Of a stretch of DNA of 64,000 bases, positions 50,765-61,980 are shown in pieces (within the stretch, counting starts at the first letter, position 1; every line of letters starts with the position of its first letter). The stretch covers positions 30,030,628 to 30,094,627 of the forward strand of contig NC_088305.1 in the NCBI RefSeq assembly GCF_032854445.1, read 5' to 3'. Made by a program: the position numbers and the translations under genes. The DNA is from Liolophura sinensis (taxonomy: Eukaryota; Mollusca; Polyplacophora; Chitonida; Chitonidae). Under the pieces are notes generated by a model. The model ran no database searches and had not been told where the DNA came from. It was given only the letters and a program-made list of their open reading frames with translations.

Positions 50765-51419
50765 GGCGATACAACAACAACAGATCTGATAGTGAGGAAT
50801 CTGGCAAGCATGCCATGTTGTCTCGTGAACATTTAGATGCAGCCTGGTTATACTGTGCAAGAGCAGCTGATTACTGTTTGTAGTTGGTCATATACAGTGT
50901 TACTTGTGCTGTGAATTTTCTGAGGTTCATTTTCATATACAGTTGTAACAGGTTGTCATACTGACCCATCTTGTAGTGGGTCTCTTGCAGAGGCGGTGCA
51001 AGAGGCTGGCTGCAGAACTGACATGCACACCCAGTTTTCTGATACATGTAATGTGCAGTGTGCTTTAAAGCTGTGTTAAGTCACAGGTTTGACCACCACT
51101 ACACGAGTGTGCCAACGATCCCTTGTTCTTGAAACCGAATCAGATCATTTAAGGGTAAGAAGTTGTAGCAAACCGATGACTTCACATAGATGTTAATCAT
51201 TTTACGTGAGATTCTTCCTCTGTCTCTCTTTGGGGACAATAAGGGATGGACAGCGCTCGTTGGGCTCGTTGGACAGTTTGATGTTCAATGAAGACCACTT
51301 CGCCATCACCATATGACGTGAATATTTGTGCCTCTCATGTGAGAAAGCTTAGAGTGACGTCCCAAAGGTCAGTGGTTTATCCCGGGTCAGTAGTTTATCC
51401 CGGGCCACTGGTTTCCTCC
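50765..51419 (+). other. Probable TRRAP 3' UTR and downstream flank
   Basis: The sequence after the stop is non-coding in all frames. I see no convincing AATAAA here, so the transcript end cannot be placed. The first AATAAA downstream (52120) lies in a duplicated segment that also carries it in its other copy, so it is a weak candidate. Confidence 0.45.
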
Positions 51420-51492
51420 GCAGATAAAATAACCGCCGTCGTATAAGTGAAAAAGTCTTGAGTATGTTGTTAAACAACAATCAATCAATCAA
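51420..51492 (+). mobile_element. SINE tail fragment
   Basis: ACCGCCGTCGTATAAGTGAA then GTCTTGAGTATGTTGTTAAA and CAATCAATCAATC. Confidence 0.7.
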
Positions 51493-53252
51493 GATGACCT
51501 TGTCCCATGGTTGGCGTGAAATGTGCAACCAAGTTGTTGTTCGTCAAATTGCGCAGCTGTTTGCTTCAGAAACTCAACTGAATCCCAATGAGATTTACGT
51601 TTTTGTGGTAAAATATCTAGGTCTCAAAAAGGACGGTGTTGGTAAATAGTCTGACCGACTATGTATTGGTGGTAAAGCAAATATTTCATCTTTGTGTCAA
51701 AGGATTTAGGAACGGTAAGCGTGGATTTTAGCTACGACAAGCAAATCTGTAAGTTGCTCCCTCTGCAAGTTGCTCCCTCTGCGTGTTGTTTTTTGTAATT
51801 TCGTCGATCTGTCTATAAACCTGGGTCATTAACTTATAACGAGGATCTGGGTGCGAGACCACGTTGACGTTTTGCGGGATGTCTCAGCTATTGAGATTAC
51901 ACACTGGTTTATATGTAAATGACTTCAAACATCGTGTACATGTACTTGTACATTGTGCCTCTGCGTTCTTGTGTATGTAGGTGTATGTATCAGTCAGAAG
52001 TAACAGCTAGTCACGATGATGAGAAATTTGAGGGAGAACTACACTTTTTACAGAAGAGAAATGTCTGCTGCTTCAAGAGACCATGCCTTCATTGGCGTAC
52101 AAAAACACGCACTTTTACTAATAAATTACTCCAAATGTCATATCAAACGATTAACTTGCTTGAATGTTGTTTCGCCTAAAACCTATGGAGCGTGAACTAC
52201 GCAATGTTTTGCCTGTGTAATTAATTTTTTTATGCCATTGAATGCAATCATTATAAATCATTGTTAATACGCATTCTCATGTCTTACACAGTTTGTAATT
52301 CCTCAGATGGAGCCTATGCTTACTTCTTGGTCGCTCGTCTTGCTGTTTTTGTACGCATTGTTATTGTATAGACATCTTTGTAAATCCGGCGGTCAAATAC
52401 ATAATTTACATCTATACAGTGGAATTGGTTTCTGCGTTGATTTCTTATATCACGTCAGTGTGTGTCTGTGTATGTATTGGATAGTTGGTTTTCTCACAAG
52501 AGAGAGACATTGATGGGCTGAGGAACGTATATGGCGCTACTAAGTCTGTCCTAGTGGTGTAATGTTTCGCTGCTTTTAGGATACGTCACGGTTTCTTTTA
52601 AGCTGTACTAGTAAAGCTAAGAGCTAGTTCAAAGCAGTGTATAGGGTAAAAGCAGATAACGTTTTTATAAATTTACAGGGGTGGGAAGGGGTCACTACTG
52701 AGTGACATCATTGGGCTGGGGATCGCCACAATATCGCTGATGAAAAATTGCTGACGTGGCGTTAAGCCATATAATCATTCGTGATGGCGGCCTAAATCAA
52801 GTTGGTCCGGGCTGGTGCACACTTTGATCTTTTTATAGAAAATTCTCTGTTTCTGTAGAAATGTACTTGTAATAGGTCGTTTTTACAAGCACTGCAGCGT
52901 TTTAACAGCGAATAATAGAACCGTATTTCCTATTACACTACTTGCCACCGGCATGCACGATAAAACTAAAACTATGTCAAAGAAACCCAAGAAACGAGAA
53001 TCAAAAAATCATAATTATGCTTATACGTCTTCAAGCCTTATGTAAAGAAAATTTAAGGAGATTAAACCCTCAAGAATCGTAGGGTGTTTCATGATTGGCA
53101 ACCAGCCAGACGGAGAGAGAGAGAGAGAGCGAGAGATTAAACACCAGTGGGAGTACGTGTATTAACTCGGGTTGCCGCGGGGCATTATATGGTTTCTGGG
53201 ATCATGTGACGTTTGGTGCCATCATTAGAGAAGTAGAAATTCTCACCGTCGC

Positions 53253-53362
53253 GGGACCTCCGTGGCTCGGTTAGCGCGCAAGCGCAGCGCAATGACCCAG
53301 GAGGTTGTCACCAATGCGGTCGCTGTGAGTTCAAATCCAGCTCATGCTGGCTTCCTCTCCTG
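53253..53362 (+). mobile_element. SINE head, well preserved
   Basis: GACCTCCGTGGCTCGGTTAG, GCGCAGCGCAATGACCCAGG and GAGTTCAAATCCAGCTCATG. The copy stops after CTTCCTCTCC. Confidence 0.88.
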
Positions 53363-53978
53363 TAATAAAGTAATTCCAGACTCGTGAGAATTTGTTTAAG
53401 ATCTCTTATGTCATAATTTATCAAATACTCAAAATGTGTGCATCGATATCTTTCATGAAGACCAAAAAATATGCTGAATTGTCACAAAATGTTATACTTT
53501 TGGGACAAAAATATCGTTCACATCCGTGTTAGTATTGAACAGTTTGTGCCAGGCTCGATGATGGGTCATCTATAGCTGAGCAACAATTACGTTGATTCCC
53601 ATGAGGAAAGTTGGCGGGGTGTAGAGGATTCCTACGCCACTGAAACTTAGCACTACCAGTTTACTCTTGCTTACTGAAGTAAAAATAAACTACATAACGC
53701 GAAACATCAGTTAAGTATCCGATGTGATATCTGAACTTGCCTCGCTCATGACAGTTAAAATATACATCAGACGTGAGTTGCATGAACTGTCTGATTGATT
53801 GACTGGAGGAACTGATTGATTTGTTTTGCTCACCTCAGTCATTTTCTGATGGTAATTGGTCAAATAAACATCTGTGTTGTACAGAGAGCGAGTTCTGGAA
53901 TCCTCTGCTTTAGCAAGTCTGGGTTTGAGTGATGGATGCCATCGGGGCCGTTAGATTTTCACTTGCCGTTTATACGTG

Positions 53979-54045
53979 GACAGCGCTTTGGTGGCCTAAT
54001 GGTTAGAGCGTCCGCCTCGAAGTCGAGAGACCCCGGGCTCTCATT
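53979..54045 (+). mobile_element. tRNA-derived SINE head of a different family, copy 1
   Basis: GCTTTGGTGGCCTAATGGTT then AGAGCGTCCGCCTCGAAGTC resembles a tRNA 5' half. No matching 3' acceptor stem. The other copy is at 63184..63246 in the duplicated segment. Confidence 0.6.
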
Positions 54046-54659
54046 AATTGTGGGTCAGTAGTGACAATAAACGTTCGCCGAGTGAGGATTTGCTTCAAAG
54101 GCTCGTTGAAAACCACCTGTCTATCACTAATATGGCATATATGTTGACCTTGGGTACTCCGTTTTCCTTCTTCCCTGAATCTGGCGGACATGTAGAAGTA
54201 AACCATTCTAGACTATTGAAGGACGTTAAACAAGTCAAACAAAACAATATTTTACCTGTGACAAGGAGACGTGTTGTAACAAATGTGGTTACTGCTAGCT
54301 GCTGTAAAGTATTTACAATATATTTCTGTGTAAAATAATACCGAAATGTTCTCCACGTGACATCACTCAAAGGCTGAAGGATATGTGAAGGCTGCGTGGT
54401 TAGGGCCTCTTCACTTGCAAAGTAGCAGGCAGGAATCCATAGCTCTCGCTGGTTCAGCAGGGCTGAAATTAGAAGGTTCGTCAAATACCTTTACCTCCTA
54501 GCCTGACAGCTAAACGTTTTATAATTGAAAAATTTATGAAGCACGGCGTTACAAAAGAAATAAATAAATATACATCATGGGGATTATGGTCTAAGATGCA
54601 CCGAAATGCGACAACTAACACGAGGAATTGCCCAGCGTCAGAGTCGCTTTGTCCTACAT

Positions 54660-54850
54660 TATTGTGTTGGGTTGTCGCATCGTGGTGTCTGGTTGTCGCA
54701 TGTGGTGTCATGTTGTCTTACTGTGGTGTCAGGTTGTCTCATCGTGGTGTCGGGTTGTTGCATCGTGGTGCAGGGTTGACAGGTTGTCGTACCGTGGTGT
54801 CGGATTGTCTTATCGTGGTATCGGGATGTTTCAACGTGGTATACGGTTGT
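54660..54850 (+). repeat. 20-bp minisatellite (GTGGTGTCGGGTTGTC type)
   Basis: About nine imperfect units of TCGTGGTGTCGGGTTGTCTC. Present only in copy 1 of the segmental duplication. Confidence 0.88.
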
Positions 54851-55650
54851 CTCTCTTTCGTGAGGAGTAACGGGGTTCAAATAATTGCTTGGAATTGCTT
54901 TTATCGTTCATCACAAAACTGCACTTTTTGTCAAGAAATGAGGTCTCATAACGAATTGGTGAATGAACTGGGACTGCGTTTTATTTAACCGGAATAAGCT
55001 TAACCCATCTTTTCCAGGAATGCAGCCCTCATGGCCTAATGCGATTTGTCGGCGTTGCGTCATAGACCTTTTTTTCATCTCTCTCCTCTAAGATGACACA
55101 TTATTTTCCTGATTTGAGTGAAAGTTTCCGTGCGGAAGGTCTTACATCTGACTAAGGCGCCACAAACAGTATTGATTTTGAAAAAAAAGCCATTTTCTGA
55201 TCGCCTTTCAACGGATTTACCTAGAGAATTTAGACATTTTCTTGATCACTTTATCGACAAGTTTTCATCTGTCTGCTGTATATCTGTTAAACTCCTCTCA
55301 CCATTATGGCGATTGGCTGACGAGGAGGGACCAAACGAAGCTGATTATAATGTATGGAACAAATGGAAAATCTTTTTTATATCCTTGCACCTTAATGATG
55401 AATGTTTTCTACTCAGAATTGTCTATTTTTGTTGTTCTTTTTTTCTGTTGTTGTCTGCGTCGATATGAGATTAGCTTAGTTTTTACATCTGATGTATTTT
55501 TCTGCATTTTATGAATCAACCAAAGTATTTTGGGTTTCAAGAAGAAATCACTGGCTAAATCAGGTTGGAAGAAACAGACAATGTATTGTTCTTTAATTGT
55601 ATTCGGATGATGACGTCACATTATATTTCGTTTGATGTTGGTAACTTTAC

Positions 55651-56370
55651 ATTAGCTCAACACCCGAGCAACTTTCACGTGGACATAAGGCATTGTCTTG
55701 TGTATATTTGCACTGTAGCCTCCATCACGTGAACACGCCTTATCGTTTCATAAAACGACCTACAGTGCTGGTCTCCATATTATGGAGTAGTCAGAATTAG
55801 CAATACGCCTGAAGTGAGACATATTAGCATGAGTGCTGGGAACAGCAAGACCGGAATACGATGTTGTTTTCTGTCCAGTAAATAGCTCAGCGGATTCAAT
55901 TAATCTCCATAAAAATGTCCGCGCCTAATTTCAACGGACTTTCTGTATAACTGAATAATTGCGTAATTTTACCCTCCACACTCTAAATGTGGTTTGGAGG
56001 ATTAACACACATCGGAAACATAGGAAAAGGTTTGACATTGTATGAAAATGCTAAACGCGTTTAGCAAAGATCACAAAATATCTGGTTTGTGACGTTTAAT
56101 TTCTAAACACGATTAGTGTAAATGCGTAATCGTCGTTTACTGACCATAGGGCATTTGTATGAGCATATCCGAGCTAGACACAAAGATGACACAAAGCTAT
56201 GCACTTTCATACGTAAAAATGCTTAACGGACAAGTAAGCACATTATTAAAAACATATGTAACAGCCAAACATGTCTCCATGGTGATTTTTATGACGCTAT
56301 TTAGTTCAGTTGATGACTGAACGCGTTTAGTTTAAACGTGTGTAGGCCTCTACACGTCCCAGTTGCGCAC
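55651..56370 (+). other. Intergenic sequence
   Basis: No gene recognised. It contains several CTAAACGCGTTTAG-like phrases (about 56050-56110 and 56318-56340) similar to phrases at 59210-59300. A small dispersed element is possible. Confidence 0.4.
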
Positions 56371-56373
56371 GCT

Positions 56374-56383
56374 CGCCATATTA
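56374..56383 (+). promoter_or_regulatory. YY1-like motif upstream of candidate gene start
   Basis: CGCCATATTA contains GCCATATT, close to the YY1 core found near the starts of many housekeeping genes. It lies 64 nt before the ATG at 56438. Suggestive only. Confidence 0.25.
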
Positions 56384-56437
56384 CAGGTGATCTTACTGAA
56401 AACAAGGCTGGTCGTCTGCTCATTCTTGGAAGTGAAG

Positions 56438-57611
56438 ATGTCGAGAAGTGTCTCTGTATTTGTCGCTGCGGTACCGGTATGTACTGATTGTTTTTATTTG
56501 TTCTCATAAACTGCTTGACGTGTGTTTGCTTCACAATTCGTGTTATGTTGTGCAATCTATTGGCGATGTGTTGTGCAATATTATATAAAGGCCTGCGAAT
56601 AGTGATGTGCAAGCGGTGGTTGCGTTGTAGGCCTAGTTACATGAGGAATTTTCTATTCTGTGTTCAGTTTTCACTTGGTAAACCTGTCATCTTTGACTGA
56701 AACAATATTTAGGTCCCATATCTGTAAACAATCGTGTGGTACTATTCCATACCACCACATGCAGCGTGCAATAAATATCGAAAATTCAACCTTGCACGGC
56801 CACGATTTGTTTTTACTGTTGTTATTACTGCCGACAGGCGCACGGTAATACGAGACCTATACAAACTAAGTATGTGTATGGTGACTCACATGTTTACACA
56901 GTATGATGGTGACTCGATCTCCTAACTTTTCAGATACTCCTTGGATCTGACATTATATGTCATGGGAGATATTATTTTCATTTTTATATAATATATACAT
57001 TTATGTATTTATTTATTTTTTTATATGTGTTTTCAAAGGAGTGACAGCCAGATGTTTTCAATGTGAAGTGAAGTGTGAGCAGTTATTATAGGCATAAAAT
57101 GAATACAAATCATTAAGTTTGTGGGGGGCCTCCGTGGCTCAGTCGGTTAAAGACTGAGTCTCTCACCAATGCGGTCGCTGTGAGTTCAAGTCCAGCTCAT
57201 GCTGGCTTCCTCTCCGGCCGTACGTGAGAAGGTCTGTCAGCAACCTGCGCATGGGTTTCCCCCGATCTGCCCGGTTTCCCCCCACCATAATGCTGGCCGC
57301 CGTCGTATAAGTGAAATATTCTTGAGTACGGCGTAAAACACCAATCAAATCAAATCAAATCATTAAGTTTGTAGAGGTGCATGGGTAGGTATGAGTAACT
57401 TTGGCTTTAGGGGGATGCACGTTTAGAAAAAGTTCAGTTTCAAAAATTACACCTGGCGGCTCTTTCTAAAGACCTTGTAAACCAGTTCTACTGTTTGAAA
57501 ATAAAATGAATTCCCTGATCTGTGTTTCAGGTGCATTGAGGTTACTGAATACTTGGAGAAGACAGTGTGGAGAAGTCCATTTAACTTCACCCATTCATGA
57601 CCGTTGTACAG
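56438..57611 (+). CDS. Candidate 5' end of an unidentified gene (two exons)
   Basis: The possible exon 1 begins ATGTCGAGAAGTGTC and reads MSRSVSVFVAAVP. It ends before GTATGT (56477), or in another phase before GTACTG (56481). A second exon at 57531..57611 sits between TGTGTTTCAG and GTAATAC and reads ALRLLNTWRRQCGEVHLTSP. The better donor does not give a continuous frame; the weaker one does. The Arg/Ser-rich start without acidic residues would suit a mitochondrial leader. No further exon and no homologue was recognised. Confidence 0.25.
57106..57122 (+). repeat. SINE target site duplication, 5' copy
   Basis: CAAATCATTAAGTTTGT is repeated exactly at 57356..57372, flanking the SINE between them. 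Confidence 0.92.
57123..57355 (+). mobile_element. tRNA-derived SINE, recent insertion
   Basis: GGGGCCTCCGTGGCTCAGTC, GTTCAAGTCCAGCTCATGC, CCATAATGCTGGCCGCCGTC and GAGTACGGCGTAAAACACC. The end is (AATC)n. It has an internal deletion in the head. Flanked by a 17-bp direct repeat, so it was inserted by target-primed integration. Confidence 0.95.
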
Positions 57612-59704
57612 GTAATACAGACTGCCATTTTTTTCACCCTTGTACATTTTCGTATCATTATGACTTATTCTATTTCTTCCTTAAAAAGAATATTTCATGG
57701 TTGAAAGAGAGTAAGGTGATACTATCACCATATAAATTGTGCACAAAATAATGCAAAATTCTTGCTATTTGAAACCCAAAGTATATTCAAGTGAATGAAT
57801 ATGCAAACTTTACTGATGACTGAGAATTGTATGAGAAGTTAATTGTACATATAAAACTAATGAATTCCATACCAGATAACTCTCTGAATTAGTAAATTAA
57901 CAACCAACAATTAACCATTGTAGTACATGTGTGTTCCGTTACGCCTGATGATTCCATCTAACAACAGTGACCACAAACATTAAACATGTTCAAATCTAAT
58001 GCTGTTAGATGCTTTAGTATATGTATATAGCATAACTTAATTACTAAGAAAATCCATTACTTACGTCTTGTTTGTATTGGCTGTTCTTTAGCACATAGAT
58101 TGTGTTGCAAGTTGTTAAGCTCATATTCCTTCATCTCCTCAGGGCTGACTCCGGCATCATTAATAGGTTATTCGAGTTGAGTTCAAATACACATACTGCA
58201 CTTCAACCAGTAAAGTGATAGCGCAAGCAAGTTGGTGTGGTCGATCAGATTATTTGTTTTAAGTGTGCACCACAAACGACAATCACACTTGGAATTCTTT
58301 AGGAACAACATTTGACTGAAACTATGTACTGAGTCTGAGAGAAACGTACCTACAGTGTTCAGTTAAACCAAGGGTTCCTTAGCAGCGAAGCGAACTGACG
58401 TTGTGAAGATGGTAAATTGTGACAGACAGAAAGTCTGTTAATTATCATAATATCAGGACAAGACTTACCGGTTCAGCAGTTAATTACCTGCAAATAATGT
58501 TTTCCTGGACAATGCCTTTTGTATGTTTCTGGAACTTCTTTGGAGCTATCATAATTGCACATTGATACACATTGGGGTTATGGATTGTGCACAAATTATA
58601 ACATAATGTTTGCTATATGTAATTTATTAATACAAGCTTTCAGGTACAGAGAGTAGACATGTGTCCCTCGTTAGTATCGTTGTTTCCATTGGAACATAGT
58701 TTCATAGAAATGTTTGTTTATTACTTTCACATTATTAAAAGTACCATGAATGATATCTTTTGGTCAGTTTTATTTTCTTATTGCATTAATTATTAAGTTA
58801 TTATATGAAAACAATAACTCCCAGCGAAAGTAACACACTGTGATTGAACCTTTCCTTGTAGTACAATAATGATTGTAGGTCTTGTGAGAGATCTGTTTGT
58901 TTGCTACGGCTTAATGTCATTTTCAACATTACTTCGGTTCCTTCTGTTGAATAGTTCAATGTTGCATACTTTTACAGATCTTCCTTAAATTCAGGTGTGA
59001 ATTAAGACATTTAATTCACAGCAGAACATGATGAGCGCTCCCATATTCTGTACATGTTTACATGATGACATGCTTAAAAAGTGAAAGCAAGTAATGCGTG
59101 GAGGTTTGTAGTTGCTTTGTGCATAGGTTTTGAAGGTGAACATGTTTAAGATTCCCAGACAAAAATATTTTGTGTCTTCCACATGTTTAATGCCACCACA
59201 TTTCAACCTAAACACATTTTGTGGTTACACGTTTAGCCATACATGTGCTTAAAAAGTGAATGCAAGATTATGTGGAGCTTTGTGTTTAGGTCCTAAACGC
59301 ATATCTTAGAGTGCATGGCCTGATTTCTACTCAGTTAGTGTGATGTCTTTTCTTAATGGCTTTGCTGGATGACGTAGCAATAGCGTGATTTTACTAAACA
59401 ATGCTAAAACTTTTACTAAAACTTCTGCTCAGTTTAATTCCCCATTCTTTTCTTCTCTTGTGAGAAAGAGGGAGTATCATATAGTCATTTTTGCTAACTT
59501 TTTTGCTTGTTTTTGCTTCATTCAAATAAAGTTTTCTTCGTTTTTAGCCAACTGTTCGTTTTCTGAAGATGTATGAATATGGGTAGTGAAGGTTGACGTT
59601 GGCGTTTTTGCTTGAAAATGTCCGTATGTCTCCGAAGGGATGATCTTGGTAGATGATCTCTACTGGTATTGATGATAGTTAAGCAGATATTACAACTTTT
59701 TTAG
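57612..59704 (+). other. Intergenic AT-rich sequence
   Basis: About 2.1 kb without recognised genes or SINEs. CTTAAAAAGTGAA-containing segments at 59068..59150 and 59247..59300 look like two copies of one short unit. Confidence 0.4.
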
Positions 59705-60925
59705 AAGGATTTAGGAACGGTAAGAAGGACAAGCAGATCTGTAAGATCCCTCAGTCTGTTGTTTAATTGCGGCTTCATCGGTCAGACTTCAATAAGGAGG
59801 AGTCTGGGTGCGAGCCTACATTACCGTTTTGCGGGATATCTCGATTATTGCTAATACACACTTGTTCTTACCTAAATGTCTTTGCACAGAAGGAAATTGT
59901 GTGTTTGTATGGCTAAGCTTTCGTATATATGTACATGTATGCGTATGTATGTATCAGTCAGATGTAACAGCTAGTCATCAATTTGTGAAATTAGAGGGGA
60001 AAGTACGCATTTTACAGAAAGAAATAACGCCTTCTTCAAGTTGACATCGCTTCATTCGCGGCGAAAAACGTCCGTTTACCAATAAATTACCAATATCATA
60101 TCAGTCAAACGGTGTAGTTTCGCCCAAAACCTATTGAGCATGAACCACGCAATGTTTTGCCTGTGTAATTAATTTTTTATGCCATTGAATGCCATCATTA
60201 TATATCATTGTTAATACGCATTCTCATGTCTTACACAGTTTGTAATTCCTCAAATGGAGCGTATGCTTACTTCTTGGTCGCTTGTCTTGTTGTTTTTGTG
60301 GCTTTGTTTTTATATAGACATCTTTATATAGACATCTTTGTAAATCTGGCGGTCAAATACATAATTTACATCCTAAACAATGAAACTGGTTTCTGCGTTG
60401 ATTTCTTTTCGTATCACGTCGTTGGGAGTCTGTGTGTGTATTGGACCGTTGGTTTTTTCCACAAGCGATAGACATTAATGGACTGAGGAACGTATATAAC
60501 GCTCCTAAAACAAGCCTGTACAAGTGGTCTACTCTTTCATCGTATTTTTGTAATACATCACAGTTTCTTTTTAGCTGTACTCGTAAAGCTAAGAGCTAGT
60601 TCACAAACAGTGTATAGGGTAACAGCAGAGAATGTTGTCATAAATTAACAGGGACAGGAAAGGGTCACAACTGAGATACACCATCAAGCTGTATATCGCC
60701 ACCATATATCTGAAATATAGCTTATGTGGCGTTGACCATTCGGCCTGGGGAACATGGCGCGCTTAATTCAGTTTGGTTCGCACTGTGCACACTTTGCTCT
60801 TTTTGTGTAATAAGTCACTGTTTTTGTATTGATGTACTTGTAATGAGGCATTTTAAAAACACTGCATGGTACAACGGAGGAGAACGATGTGTTTTTAAGC
60901 CATAAACATTGATTGATTCATTAAT

Positions 60926-61062
60926 TTATTTATTTATTTGATTGGTGTTTTACGCCGTACTCAAGAATATTTCACTAATACGACGGCGGCCAGCATTCTG
61001 GTGGGAGGAACCGGACAGAGCCCGGGAAAAACCCACGACCATCCGCAGGTTGCTGGCAGACC
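60926..61062 (-). mobile_element. SINE 3' part inserted in duplication copy 2
   Basis: TTGATTGGTGTTTTACGCCG, GGCGGCCAGCATTCTGGTGG and CCACGACCATCCGCAGGTTG. Absent from the equivalent position of copy 1. Confidence 0.92.
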
Positions 61063-61289
61063 TAATCATTCATTCAATCCGCCTGGGAAAAACTGCACGC
61101 CGAGCGGTATACACTCTGCTACTTGTAATAAGGCAATTCACAAGCATTGCAGCATTTTATCAGCGTATAACAGCGGCGAGCCATGCTTTTTTACACTACT
61201 TGCAATCGGCACGATAAAACCTAAAGGATGTCAAAGAAACCCAGAAACGCCAATCGTTGTACTTAACAATTTTTCAGTCATATGACGAC

Positions 61290-61560
61290 GAAGGAATCAT
61301 TAGGGTGCATGTACGTGTAATGTGCCTCCTTGATGCAGGACGGATTTCCACCGCTCTTTTATTTAGTGCTGCTTCACTGAGACGACTTACCGAAGGCAAG
61401 TAAGCCGCACCGCCCGAGCCATTATACTGATACGGGTCAACCAGTCGTTGCACTATCCTCTTTTAAAGTCTTAGGTGTGACTCGATCAAGGATTGATCCT
61501 GGATCTACCGGTCCCGAAGCGGACGCTCTACCAACTGTGCTATCCGGGCCGGTGGTCACT
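61290..61560 (-). mobile_element. Second SINE-like family, copy A
   Basis: On the minus strand the head reads CCGGCCCGGATAGCACAGTT then GGTAGAGCGTCCGCTTC, a tRNA-like box A. It is followed by GGATCAATCC and a tail through CCTTCGGTAAGTCGTCTC. Similar to 61730..61980. Confidence 0.75.
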
Positions 61561-61729
61561 AGTATACGAATTCGTTTTTTTAATGCCTGAACAGTAAAGT
61601 GGACCGGGTGTAGCAATTGTATCAGTCGCGTGATGCAGTATTGACGGTGGATTTACAGGCTCTATTTCCACTGAAAAGTTGAAGTCTCCGAGTGAGTGAG
61701 TAAGCGTTGCACTTAACAATCGTTCAATC

Positions 61730-61980
61730 ATACGACGACGAAGAGCTTATAATGTACCTCCTTGCTGAAGGACGGATTTCCACCACTCTTTCACCTAGGG
61801 CTGCTTCACTGGGACGACTTACCGAAGGCAAGAAAGCAACCCGCCCGATCCAATATACTACCATCCCCTTAATGCTGAACGCCAAGCGAGAAAGTTACAA
61901 CTTCTTTATAAGGTCTTCGGTGTGATAACTGATCCAGGATTGACGCTCTACCAACTGTGCTATCGGGGCCAGTGAGAAAT
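61730..61980 (-). mobile_element. Second SINE-like family, copy B
   Basis: Shares ACGGATTTCCACCACTCTTT, GACGACTTACCGAAGGCAAG and CTACCAACTGTGCTATCGGG with copy A, 430 bp upstream in the same orientation. The pair may be a local tandem duplication. Copy B lacks part of the tRNA-like head. Confidence 0.75.

Larger units (their letters stand above)
45184..49466 (+). mobile_element. Structurally complete hAT-like DNA transposon (4,283 bp)
   Basis: The element starts CAGGCATGGCAA (45184..45195) and ends TTGCCATGCCTG (49455..49466), a perfect 12-bp inverted repeat. It is flanked by ATGGCT on both sides. CAG at the tips, the transposase motifs and the dimerisation-like C-terminus fit the hAT superfamily. 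The 6-bp rather than 8-bp duplication is unusual and points to a divergent lineage. Subterminal palindromes are seen at both ends (CCGCCGATCGGCGG near 45202 and GGGGGCCGCAGGCCCCC near 49400). It sits in an intron of TRRAP in sense orientation. Confidence 0.93.
51700..55650 (+). repeat. Segmental duplication, copy 1
   Basis: Shares ordered, diverged similarity with 59705..64000. Anchors are AGGATTTAGGAACGGTAAG (51701 and 59706), GTAATTAATTTTTTATGCC, TCTTACACAGTTTGTAATTC, GAGCGAGTTCTGGAATCCTC (53886 and 62877) and GATGATGACGTCACATTATA near the end. Small frames such as 52307..52513 and 55118..55468 differ in frame between copies, so they are not supported as genes. Copy 1 alone has the 54.66-54.85 kb array. 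Confidence 0.9.

Noticed and set aside
52120-52125. AATAAA as the TRRAP polyadenylation signal
   Set aside because: It lies inside the duplicated segment and recurs in the other copy, 1.35 kb past the stop. Not specific to TRRAP.
52307-52513. Small membrane-like protein, also at 60208..60471
   Set aside because: The two copies keep nucleotide similarity, but the reading frame is broken between them, so conservation does not track codons.
53979-54050. Functional tRNA gene
   Set aside because: Only the 5' half is tRNA-like. There is no complete T-arm and acceptor stem, and a second copy has the same truncation. A SINE head fits better.
55118-55514. Frames of 90-116 codons, with relatives at 63602..63870
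   Set aside because: Similarity between the copies extends equally into non-coding flanks and the best frame differs. No known family.
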